The translations under genes and the position numbers were made by a program. From assembly GCA_036653715.1 (NCBI GenBank), contig JAVVTL010000052.1, positions 1 to 10,439 of the forward strand: a stretch of DNA of 10,439 bases. The letters run 5' to 3'. Below the pieces are notes generated by a model. It was not told the origin of the DNA. It ran no database searches and was given only the letters and a program-made list of their open reading frames with translations. Source of the DNA: Scatomorpha sp036653715 (lineage in GTDB: Bacteria; Bacillota; Clostridia; Oscillospirales; Oscillospiraceae). Positions 1 to 6,387 of the stretch are shown in pieces. Every line of letters starts with the position of its first letter. The first letter of the stretch is position 1.

Positions 1-21
1 CTGTGCGGGGCGGGGGGGTAT

Positions 22-108
22 CGAAAAGCGTCGCCCCCAACCCACCGCCGCGGCGGATGGGTTGGGGGCGATGCTTTTCGTATATAGGGGGGATAAATCC
101 CCCCTATA
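22..108 (-). repeat. Two-hairpin palindromic element, left copy
   Basis: There are two adjacent inverted repeats. The larger spans 22-80: arm 22-50 pairs with 51-80 over about 29 positions, with one G.T wobble (30/72) and one bulged A (57), meeting at CCGCGG. The smaller spans 83-108: TATAGGGGGGAT (83-94), loop AA, ATCCCCCCTATA (97-108). Positions 72-108, read on the minus strand, match 10388-10424 on the plus strand over 37 bases, so this is one copy of a dispersed element rather than a private terminator. Its right arm contains the stop codon of the DUF378 gene. There is no U-run beside it and no coding capacity. It could be a REP/MITE-like repeat; mobility is inference. Confidence 0.85.
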
Positions 109-313
109 CATTTCCCTCCTCTGAAGGTTGGCGGAACAGGAGAGACACGCACCAAATGGCGGAAAGGCCCACGAGTGTGTAGATGACGCGGCTTACCATT
201 GCGGTCTGACCGCCGAAAATCCATGCGACAATGTCAAAGCGGAACAGACCCACGCTCCCCCAATTGATGCCGCCGATAATTGCGAGCGCGAGCGCTATCT
301 TGTCCATGACCAT
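104..313 (-). CDS. DUF378 family small membrane protein
   Basis: This is a 69-residue protein of unknown function, recognised by its pattern as the DUF378 (YuzA-like) family. Two hydrophobic segments (about 6-24 and 38-60) flank a short loop, and the family-like stretch GGINWGSVGLF lies at 14-24. It should sit in the cytoplasmic membrane with a short charged C-terminal tail (RQPSEEGNV). I place the start at the ATG at 313 because AAAGGAG sits 10 bases upstream; the in-frame ATG at 307 is further from that site. An earlier in-frame ATG at 361 would add 16 basic, non-conserved residues and is less likely. The TAG stop lies inside the right arm of the palindromic repeat, so the extreme C-terminus may have been set by repeat insertion. 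No partner gene is adjacent on the same strand. Confidence 0.85.
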   Translation of the reverse strand: MVMDKIALALAIIGGINWGSVGLFRFDIVAWIFGGQTAMVSRVIYTLVGLSAIWCVSLLFRQPSEEGNV

Positions 314-621
314 ATTTTTCAGTCTCCTTTTCGGGTTTGTTCTCCCATAGATTGCCCCCAAGAAGGCTTTTTATTCATTCGACAAAAGTAGTGTTTTTCC
401 GGCTTTCCTCGCTCTTGCAATGCCTGACGTTTTGAGTTATCCTTTAATCACAGCTTATCCAATTGGCCCGCATTCGCGGACCCGGCTCATATCTTTATCC
501 CACAACCCTGTTTTGGCGGACTGAAATAATCAGTCCGCCACCTTTTTTCGCGCGATTACGCACAATATATGGTGTAGTATTTGCTCATAAAGCCACTATA
601 TATTGCAAAGGAGAATGAAAT
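314..621. other. Divergent intergenic region between DUF378 gene and noc-like
   Basis: This 308-base spacer lies between two divergent genes. It holds the ribosome site of the DUF378 gene at its left edge, a plus-strand intrinsic terminator at 514-548, and the AAAGGAG site of noc-like at 607-613. TTGCAA (415-420), 17 bases, TATCCT (438-443) is a weak plus-strand promoter candidate that would give a transcript of about 100 bases ending at the terminator. I see no ORF, tRNA or recognisable riboswitch here. No parS-like (TGTTTCACGTGAAACA) or Noc-box-like (ATTTCCCGGGAAAT) palindrome is visible. Confidence 0.6.
514..548 (+). terminator. Intrinsic terminator upstream of noc-like
   Basis: A perfect 10-bp stem TGGCGGACTG (514-523) / CAGTCCGCCA (531-540) encloses the 7-base loop AAATAAT and is followed by CC and six T (543-548). 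The U-run is on the plus strand only. No plus-strand gene precedes it in the window, so it either ends a small RNA, acts as an attenuator in the noc-like leader, or stops read-through from beyond the left edge. Confidence 0.75.
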
Positions 622-1437
622 ATGCTTGCGGTTATGAACAGACCCCGAACCGCCCGCCCGGGAATATGCGAGATTCCCGTGGACGAGATTGACCCCAATC
701 CCACCCAGCCGCGCAGGAGCTTCGCCGACGAGGGCCTGAAGGAGCTTTCCGACAGCATCGCCGAATACGGCATCCTTAATCCCATCACTGTGCGCCTGCA
801 CTACGGCAGGTACGAGATAATCGCGGGGGAGCGGCGGCTGCGTGCCGCAAAGCAGGCGGGTCTGCGCTCCGTGCCCTGCATTGTGCTGAATGTGGACATG
901 GAGCGCTCGTCGCTGCTCGCCATGGTGGAGAACATCCAGCGCGAGGACCTCGACTACATCGAGGAGGCGCGGGGCATGGCAAATCTCATCCGCCTGTTCG
1001 ATATAAGTCAGGATGAGGTGGCGAAAAGGCTCGGCAAATCCCAGTCCGCCGTGGCGAACAAGCTCCGACTTCTGAAGCTGCCGCAGGACGTGCTCGCGGC
1101 TCTGCGGGAAAACGCGCTCACGGAGCGGCACGGGCGGGCGCTGCTGCGGCTTTCCTCGGCGGAGGAGCAGCGCGGGGCGCTGAAATTCATCTGCGAGCAC
1201 ACGCTTAACGTGGCGCAAACCGACGCCTACATAGACAGGCTGATTTCCGAGCAGGCGCAGGCGGACGAGCCTGTGGGAAAGAAAAAAGCCTTTATCCTCA
1301 AGGATGTGCGCGTGTTTTTGAACACCATTGCCCGCAGTCTTGACCTCATGAAGCAGGGCGGCATAGCGGCGGGAATGCAAAAGACCGAGACGGATAGCGA
1401 GCTTATCGTCACCATAAGCATACCTAAAAACAGGTGA
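622..1437 (+). CDS. noc: ParB/Noc family CTP-switch DNA-binding protein, Noc-like
   Basis: This 271-residue protein belongs to the ParB/Spo0J/Noc family. The N-terminal ParB/Srx nucleotide-binding domain (about 17-110) carries QPRR (29-32), the signature GERRLRAA (69-76, the CTP-binding motif of the family) and ENIQRE (103-108). A helix-turn-helix follows (about 129-152, SQDEVAKRLGKSQSAVANKL). From memory, the body and C-terminus (LLKLP, TERHGRALL, NTIARSLDLM, VTISIPK) follow Bacillus subtilis Noc more closely than Spo0J. Noc proteins spread from specific sites and block division over the nucleoid. AAAGGAG lies 8 bases before the ATG. The usual Noc N-terminal amphipathic membrane-targeting helix is not evident: only about 16 polar residues precede the core. 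No ParA/Soj partner lies beside it, which fits Noc better than a partition pair. The assignment to Noc rather than ParB is a close judgement. Confidence 0.85.
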   Translation: MLAVMNRPRTARPGICEIPVDEIDPNPTQPRRSFADEGLKELSDSIAEYGILNPITVRLHYGRYEIIAGERRLRAAKQAGLRSVPCIVLNVDMERSSLLAMVENIQREDLDYIEEARGMANLIRLFDISQDEVAKRLGKSQSAVANKLRLLKLPQDVLAALRENALTERHGRALLRLSSAEEQRGALKFICEHTLNVAQTDAYIDRLISEQAQADEPVGKKKAFILKDVRVFLNTIARSLDLMKQGGIAAGMQKTETDSELIVTISIPKNR

Positions 1438-1519
1438 CGCACGCAGGCGCTACATAGCCCTCACAGCGGCAAAAACAATCTCGGCATAGTGGGAATCCTG
1501 CGGCTAAGACCGGATATTC

Positions 1520-1603
1520 ATGGAAATAATAGCCTTGCTTACAGCTTTCTCCGCGCCCGGCGGGGAGGCGTATTCAGAATGTCCGGGGAGGCTTGAAATA
1601 TAA
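1520..1603 (+). CDS. Possible 27-codon upstream ORF overlapping the clpC start
   Basis: ATG at 1520 opens a 27-codon frame that ends with TAA at 1601-1603, overlapping the clpC ATG (1603-1605) as TAATG. That arrangement is typical of translational coupling. The peptide begins MEIIALLTAF and ends PGRLEI; I do not recognise it. No convincing ribosome site precedes the ATG, and an in-frame TAA at 1505-1507 limits extension. The GGGGAGG used by clpC lies inside this frame. A chance ORF is quite possible. Confidence 0.2.
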   Translation: MEIIALLTAFSAPGGEAYSECPGRLEI

Positions 1604-4068
1604 TGAAAAACAGCGAAAAATTCACGGAGACGGCGGCTTCCGCCATCGGCAGAGCGCGGGACTCGGCGGCGTCGCTGGGGCACGCGTATATAGGAACAGA
1701 GCATCTTCTGCTCGGCATAGCGGGGGAAAGCGGCGGCCTCGCGGCGCGGGTGCTGGCGACGAACGGCCTTGACCGCGCGGCGCTTACCGCCGCCGTCGAG
1801 CAGGCAGTCGGCTCGGGCGAGCCGAGCGAGCCGATTTTGGGCCTGACCGAAAACGCCCGCCGCGCGATTGAACGGGCCGTCTCCGAGGCAATGCGGCTCG
1901 GGCACGGCTTTATCGGGACGGAGCATCTTCTGCTCGCCGTCCTGCGGGAGCGAGACTGCGGGGCGCATCGCGTGCTGCTGCAGCTTGGTGTGGACACGGA
2001 CAAGCTGTATGCGGACATCGTCGCCTTTTTCGGGCAGCCGTCGGAGCGGCCTCAGCAGCCGCAGCAGCCGCTGCCGCAAAAATCGCCGATACGTCGGACG
2101 GAGACAAAGGTTTTGGACATGTACAGCCGCGACCTGACGGAGCTTGCCGCCTCGGGGCGCACAGACCCCGTCATAGGCAGGGACGGGGAAATCTCCCGCG
2201 TCATCCAGATACTCTCAAGGCGGACGAAAAACAATCCCGTCCTCGTGGGCGAGCCGGGCGTCGGAAAGACGGCGGTCGCAGAGGGGCTGGCTCAGCGCAT
2301 AGCGCGGGGGCAGGTGCCGGACGGGCTGAAAAACCGCCGCCTCGTCACGCTCGACATGGCCTCCATGCTGGCGGGGACAAAATACCGCGGCGACTTCGAG
2401 GAGCGCGTGAAATGCGTGCTCAAGGAGGTTCAGCGCGCGGGCGACGTCATCGTTTTTATCGACGAGCTGCACACCATCGTCGGCGCGGGCTCGGCGGAGG
2501 GCGCCATCGACGCCTCAAATATCATCAAGCCCGCACTCGGGCGCGGCGAGCTGCAAATGATAGGCGCGACGACGCTCGAGGAATACCGCAAGCACATCGA
2601 AAAGGACGCGGCGCTCGAGCGGCGCTTTCAGCCCGTGAACGTGCCGGAGCCGGATCAGGCAGACTGCGCGAGGATGCTGCTCGGCCTGCGCCGCTCGCTT
2701 GAGACGCACCACGGTCTGCATATTTCGGACGAGGCGATTGACGCGGCGGTGAAAATGTCTGTCCGCTATATCGGCGACCGTTTTTTGCCCGATAAGGCGA
2801 TTGACCTGTTGGACGAGGCGTCCTCGCGCGTGCGGATGGAGGCGTATAATCTCCCCGTGGAGACGGAACGGCTGAAAAACGAGGCGACGGCGCTCTCACT
2901 GCGGCGCGACGCGGCGATAAGGGAGCAGAATTACGAGCTTGCCGAGCGGATGCGAACCGAGGAACAGCTGCGCAGGACGGAGCTTTTGCGCCTGAATCGT
3001 CAGGCCGCCGACTGCAACTCCGGCACTCTGCGCCGAGTGCTGCCCTCGGACGTCGCCGCCGTCGTCTCCGGCTGGACGGGCATCCCGCTCGAGGCGATTT
3101 CGGAGGACGAGGGTCGCAGGCTGCTGCGGATGGAGGACACGCTGCACCGCCGCGTGGTCGGACAGGAGGAGGCCGTGGCGGCAGTGGCGCGGGCCATAAG
3201 GCGCGGCAGAGTCGGCCTCGGCGACCCGAGCCGCCCCGTGGGGAGCTTTCTCTTTCTTGGCCCGACGGGCGTGGGCAAGACCGAGCTTTGCCGCGCACTT
3301 GCGGAGGCCGTCTACGGCGACGAGAACGCCATGCTGCGCTTTGACATGTCCGAATATATGGAAAAGCACGCGGTGTCAAAGCTCATAGGCTCGCCCCCCG
3401 GCTATGTCGGCTACGACGAGGGCGGTCAGCTCACGGAAAAGGTGCGACGCAAGCCGTGGTCCGTGGTGCTGTTCGACGAGATTGAAAAGGCGCATGAGGA
3501 CGTTTGGGGACTGCTGCTTCAGATAATGGAGGACGGCAGACTGACGGACTCCGCCGGTCGGCGCGCGGACTTTCGCAACACCATTGTCGTCATGACCTCG
3601 AACGTCGGCGCGAAGGCGATAACGGACGGGCGTCCCTCGCTCGGCTTCGGCGGCGAGGCGGGCGATGAGAACAAGCAGGCGCGCGAAAAGGTAATGTCCG
3701 AGCTGCGGCAGACCTTCCGCCCCGAGTTTTTGAACAGGGTGGACGACGTCATCGTCTTCAGCCGCCTGAGCCGCGAGCACATGAAAAAAATTGCCTCCGG
3801 CATGACGGACGCGCTGCGCGAGCGCATGTCGGCGCTCGGTGTCGCCATGACAGTGACAGACGAGGCGCTGGAGCTTTTGGCAAAGCGCGGCTTTGACCCC
3901 GCCTACGGCGCGCGTCCGCTGCGCCGCGCCGTCCGCTCACTGCTCGAGGACCCCGCCGCGGAAAAGCTGCTCTCGGGCGAGCTGTCCCCCGGCGACATCG
4001 TCGAAGCCTGCGTCGCAAACGGCGAGATATGCCTCCTGAACCCCCAAGCCAAGGGCAAGGTCGTCTGA
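1603..4068 (+). CDS. clpC: ClpC, Hsp100 AAA+ unfoldase of the Clp protease
   Basis: This is an 821-residue class I Clp ATPase, close to the roughly 810 residues of B. subtilis ClpC. In order: a double Clp-N repeat (about 6-145) with GTEHLLL at 31-37 and 105-111; AAA1 with Walker A GEPGVGKT (216-223) and Walker B VIVFIDE (282-288); a short coiled-coil M/UVR domain (about 415-470) of ClpC rather than ClpB size; and AAA2 with GPTGVGKT (553-560), VVLFDE (621-626), the ClpP-docking loop LGF (680-682), and a C-terminal D2-small domain with YGARPLRRA (768-776). It unfolds substrates and feeds them to ClpP in the cytosol. Glu33 and Glu107 match the positions that bind phosphoarginine in B. subtilis ClpC. 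GGGGAGG lies 11 bases before the ATG. The usual ctsR-mcsA-mcsB genes are not upstream, and I see no CtsR or CIRCE operator in 1438-1602. Confidence 0.97.
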   Translation: MKNSEKFTETAASAIGRARDSAASLGHAYIGTEHLLLGIAGESGGLAARVLATNGLDRAALTAAVEQAVGSGEPSEPILGLTENARRAIERAVSEAMRLGHGFIGTEHLLLAVLRERDCGAHRVLLQLGVDTDKLYADIVAFFGQPSERPQQPQQPLPQKSPIRRTETKVLDMYSRDLTELAASGRTDPVIGRDGEISRVIQILSRRTKNNPVLVGEPGVGKTAVAEGLAQRIARGQVPDGLKNRRLVTLDMASMLAGTKYRGDFEERVKCVLKEVQRAGDVIVFIDELHTIVGAGSAEGAIDASNIIKPALGRGELQMIGATTLEEYRKHIEKDAALERRFQPVNVPEPDQADCARMLLGLRRSLETHHGLHISDEAIDAAVKMSVRYIGDRFLPDKAIDLLDEASSRVRMEAYNLPVETERLKNEATALSLRRDAAIREQNYELAERMRTEEQLRRTELLRLNRQAADCNSGTLRRVLPSDVAAVVSGWTGIPLEAISEDEGRRLLRMEDTLHRRVVGQEEAVAAVARAIRRGRVGLGDPSRPVGSFLFLGPTGVGKTELCRALAEAVYGDENAMLRFDMSEYMEKHAVSKLIGSPPGYVGYDEGGQLTEKVRRKPWSVVLFDEIEKAHEDVWGLLLQIMEDGRLTDSAGRRADFRNTIVVMTSNVGAKAITDGRPSLGFGGEAGDENKQAREKVMSELRQTFRPEFLNRVDDVIVFSRLSREHMKKIASGMTDALRERMSALGVAMTVTDEALELLAKRGFDPAYGARPLRRAVRSLLEDPAAEKLLSGELSPGDIVEACVANGEICLLNPQAKGKVV

Positions 4069-4074
4069 CGCGCC

Positions 4075-5037
4075 CTATCCCTCAAGCGCCGTGCCGGGAT
4101 AATACCTTGCAAGAATCTCGGCATAGTCGGCGCCGTTTTTTGCCATGACATTCGCGCCGTACTGGCTCATGCCGACGCCGTGGCCGAAGCCCGTGACGGT
4201 AAAGAGAAATTCGCCGTTAATATACTCGAGCGTGAAGGCGGCGGAGCGCAGGGCAAAAATCCGACGCAGCTCCGCGCCCGTAAATTCCATGCCGCCGATT
4301 GGGGCGACGGCCACCCTGCCGCCCCCGTCCTCCTCGAGCTTGCCGACCCATTTATCCGGCGTCGCGGAGAGGTCGGGCGAATACCCCGCGGCGCGCAGGG
4401 TCGAGGCAAAGTCCGTGACGGAGACGGCGACCTCCGTCACAAAATTCGGCACATCCTCCGCCGTTTCAGGGGAATCGACGCTGACGAGATACGGCAGCGC
4501 CGCCCAAAGCGCACCCGAGTCCTCCGTCCGCCCGGGTGAGGAGGAATGAAACAGCGCCTGTATCGCCTCGCCGCCATAGCTCAGATATTCGCCGTCCGTG
4601 GCACTGACGGCGGCGTTTATTTTTTGCATACAGCTCTCGTAATTGTCGCCCCATTTAAGGCGCAGATTTTCCGACGACGTGTGCGCCTTGCAGCAGTCGG
4701 GATTGTCGCAGACGTCCGCCTCGGGGTGGGCAGAGGTGCCGAGGCGCTTGCGGCTTATGATATAGGTGCGGGCGGCAACCGCCTGCGCCTTCAGTGCCTC
4801 CTCCTCAAAAAGCGCGGGCATTTCCCCCGCCACAACGCCGGGGAGCCATTCCGCCATGGAAACGGTCTTTGTCTCCCCGCCCGAGAGGACGGTAAAGGTG
4901 AGCGCCGAGTCCGAGACGCCCGCGCTCGGCGCGGCAGAGGGCAAAGCCTCCGCGCTTCCCGACGCGGCACCGAGGACGAGCGGCAGGGCGAGCGCCAATA
5001 TCAGGGCAATCAGGGATAAAATAATTACGGGCTTCAT
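4075..5037 (-). CDS. spoIID: SpoIID, sporulation lytic transglycosylase
   Basis: This 320-residue protein is the engulfment enzyme that, with SpoIIP and SpoIIM, remodels septal peptidoglycan so that the mother cell can engulf the forespore. Residues 4-22 form an N-terminal signal anchor and the rest lies outside the membrane. The SpoIID/LytB domain (about 50-320) has GEMP (71-74), where Glu72 matches the catalytic glutamate of the family, QAVAARTY (85-92), a His/Cys cluster (His104, Cys110, Cys115, Cys116, His119) resembling the zinc site known in clostridial SpoIID, and the C-terminal GFGHGVGMSQYGA (283-295). I chose the ATG at 5037 because GGAGG lies 7 bases upstream and the signal anchor starts there; the longer frame from 5154 has no such support. 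It converges on clpC with 6 bases between stops and no terminator. A sigma-E-like promoter lies upstream. spoIIP and spoIIM are not in the window. Confidence 0.95.
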   Translation of the reverse strand: MKPVIILSLIALILALALPLVLGAASGSAEALPSAAPSAGVSDSALTFTVLSGGETKTVSMAEWLPGVVAGEMPALFEEEALKAQAVAARTYIISRKRLGTSAHPEADVCDNPDCCKAHTSSENLRLKWGDNYESCMQKINAAVSATDGEYLSYGGEAIQALFHSSSPGRTEDSGALWAALPYLVSVDSPETAEDVPNFVTEVAVSVTDFASTLRAAGYSPDLSATPDKWVGKLEEDGGGRVAVAPIGGMEFTGAELRRIFALRSAAFTLEYINGEFLFTVTGFGHGVGMSQYGANVMAKNGADYAEILARYYPGTALEG

Positions 5038-5097
5038 GACAGCGCCTCCGATAATAGTTGACGTGTTTGGAAAAGAAGTATAAGATGAAACTATTAA

Positions 5098-5126
5098 ACT
5101 GTATTTGGACGGTCTTTTCGATATGC
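5098..5126 (-). promoter_or_regulatory. Sigma-E-like promoter of spoIID
   Basis: On the minus strand, GCATATC (5126-5120), 14 bases, then AATACAGT (5105-5098) resembles the mother-cell sigma-E pattern (about kmATATT, 13-15 bases, CATACAnT). Transcription would start near 5091 and leave a leader of about 54 bases before the spoIID ATG. spoIID is a known sigma-E target in B. subtilis. The -35 element overlaps the likely start codon of the divergent membrane protein gene. Confidence 0.5.
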
Positions 5127-5965
5127 GTAAAAACGCTCTTATAATATCATGCATAACCTGCGTGTTCGGCGCGTTCGGCGCCTTCTTCCGCTGGCTGCTC
5201 GATTTGACGGCGTTTGAGGCCGAAAGCGGTCTCTATATCCCCGGCAACATCTGGAGCAAGGCGCTGGTCATAACCTGCCTCGGCTGCGCCGCCGCACTGC
5301 TTGCCGCCGTCATGAAGCTCAAAAAAAAGGACGGCCTCGCCCTTTCGGAGGACTATTCCGCAGCAATGTGCGGCAGCACCGTGGCCTTCAAGCCCATCTA
5401 TATCTTCATCTCGGCGCTAATGGCGGCGGGCGGAGTCCTGCTTGCCCTCTCCGCCGGAGAGAACATGTATTCTGTTTTCCAATTGATTTTAGCCGTGCTC
5501 GGCATTCTTGCCGCCGTGGGCTTTTGGCTCATGATGTCCGCCGCAAAGCGCAGGAGAGACCCGCCGCTGAACTGCTTCGGCGCGACCCTCATCATCCTGC
5601 TCTACTGCTTTTGGCTCATAGTCAGCTACCGCGAAAACACCGCAAGCCCCGTCATTTGGAGCTACGCCATGGAGCTTTTGGCAATCTCCGGCGCACTCGC
5701 GGCGTCATACTTCATCGCCGGCGTCCCCTTTGGCAGACAAAAGCCCTTTGTCACCATATTCTTCTGCCAATTCGCCGCCTTTCTCTGCATCACCACCCTG
5801 CCCGATAAGCGCGCGACGGGTCAGCAAATCATGCTCATAGCCACCGCCGTGATGCTTGTTTTCGTCTCGTGGATACTCATTTCCAATCTCCGCGTCCCCC
5901 AAGCCGAGCCGGAGCCGCAGGAGCAGGACACGCCCGAGGACAACGCCGAGCCGGAGGACGAATAA
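5123..5965 (+). CDS. Unrecognised polytopic membrane protein with acidic tail
   Basis: I do not recognise this 280-residue protein. Eight hydrophobic segments are visible (about 4-26, 47-66, 91-111, 117-139, 152-169, 178-199, 208-224, 235-254), followed by a cytosolic-type acidic, Pro/Glu-rich tail (about 259-280, ending AEPEDE). Basic loops KLKKK (65-69) and KRRRD (142-146) suggest which sides face the cytoplasm. No catalytic or transport motif stands out. The start is uncertain: ATG at 5123 is the first ATG in frame, while TTG at 5105 would add six residues; neither has a good ribosome site. It is divergent from spoIID and shares its upstream region, so control during sporulation is possible but unproven. 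Its codon use looks like that of its neighbours. Confidence 0.8.
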   Translation: MRKNALIISCITCVFGAFGAFFRWLLDLTAFEAESGLYIPGNIWSKALVITCLGCAAALLAAVMKLKKKDGLALSEDYSAAMCGSTVAFKPIYIFISALMAAGGVLLALSAGENMYSVFQLILAVLGILAAVGFWLMMSAAKRRRDPPLNCFGATLIILLYCFWLIVSYRENTASPVIWSYAMELLAISGALAASYFIAGVPFGRQKPFVTIFFCQFAAFLCITTLPDKRATGQQIMLIATAVMLVFVSWILISNLRVPQAEPEPQEQDTPEDNAEPEDE

Positions 5966-6037
5966 GCCCCCACAAAAACCCCCTCGCCGATTTTTTCGCG
6001 GGAATTTTCGCCTTCTTCCCAAGGCGGGAAAAAACAT

Positions 6038-6065
6038 TTGCATTTTAATTTTTCTATGTTACAAT
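6038..6065 (+). promoter_or_regulatory. Sigma-A-type promoter of the ferredoxin gene
   Basis: TTGCAT (6038-6043), 16 bases, TACAAT (6060-6065), set in an AT-rich stretch unlike the surrounding GC-rich DNA. The predicted start near 6072 leaves a leader of about 48 bases before the ATG at 6120. Confidence 0.65.
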
Positions 6066-6119
6066 ACATGGGTATATAAGCCTTAATAAGGTAAAACATC
6101 TCAAACGGAGGTAATTCAC

Positions 6120-6290
6120 ATGGCATTCGTAATAAACGAAGATTGCGTCTCCTGCGGCACCTGCGCGGCAAACTGCCCCGCCGAAGCCATCGAAATGGGC
6201 GACGACAGATACGTCATCGACCAGGACAAGTGCGTCTCCTGCGGCACCTGCAAAGAAAACTGCCCCGCCGACGCCATCATCGAGAAGTAA
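6120..6290 (+). CDS. 2x[4Fe-4S] ferredoxin
   Basis: This 56-residue clostridial-type bacterial ferredoxin is a soluble low-potential electron carrier. Two internally repeated cluster motifs are seen, CVSCGTCAANCP (Cys9, 12, 15, 19) and CVSCGTCKENCP (Cys38, 41, 44, 48), each CxxCxxCxxxCP. Each half ends in an acidic AxAI stretch. The length of about 55 residues is standard for the family. GGAGGT lies 7 bases before the ATG, a sigma-A-type promoter is upstream, and a strong terminator follows directly, so it is a monocistronic and probably well-expressed gene. The two halves are also similar at DNA level (GCGTCTCCTGCGGCACCTGC occurs in both), the family's known ancient duplication. Its redox partner cannot be told from the window. 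Confidence 0.97.
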   Translation: MAFVINEDCVSCGTCAANCPAEAIEMGDDRYVIDQDKCVSCGTCKENCPADAIIEK

Positions 6291-6299
6291 GTAACATCC

Positions 6300-6343
6300 A
6301 AAGACAAAAAGCGGGGCGATTTTCGCCCCGCTTTTGTCTTTTT
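6300..6343 (+). terminator. Intrinsic terminator after ferredoxin gene
   Basis: GCGGGGCG (6311-6318) pairs with CGCCCCGC (6324-6331), extended outward by AAAA/TTTT and AAAGAC/GTCTTT with one bulged A (6306). The right arm runs into T-rich sequence ending at 6343. The symmetric A/T flanks could let it act on both strands. It separates the ferredoxin gene from the methyltransferase operon. Confidence 0.9.
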
Positions 6344-6387
6344 ACCCCCGCCGCAGCGGGGCATCCGACTGAAAAGAGGACGGCACG

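Noticed and set aside
314..361. N-terminal extension of the DUF378 protein
   Set aside because: The ATG at 313 has a good AAAGGAG; the added residues are basic and precede the hydrophobic family core.
556..1380. Long minus-strand frame opposite noc-like
   Set aside because: It is the antisense of a clear ParB/Noc gene; its protein is Arg/His-rich with no recognisable domain. GC-rich third positions keep such frames open.
1438..1602. CtsR or CIRCE heat-shock operator before clpC
   Set aside because: No tandem GGTCAAA heptads or TTAGCACTC/GAGTGCTAA inverted repeat can be seen.
2525..3379. Long minus-strand frame opposite clpC
   Set aside because: Low-complexity Arg/Pro/Ser translation, antisense to conserved AAA+ domains.
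5038..5154. N-terminal extension of SpoIID to an ATG at 5154
   Set aside because: The ATG at 5037 has GGAGG at good spacing and begins the signal anchor; the extension covers the putative promoter.
5966..6037. Terminator after the membrane protein gene
   Set aside because: CGCCTT/AAGGCG (6011-6026 region) forms a short stem but is followed by G and A residues rather than a U-run on the plus strand.
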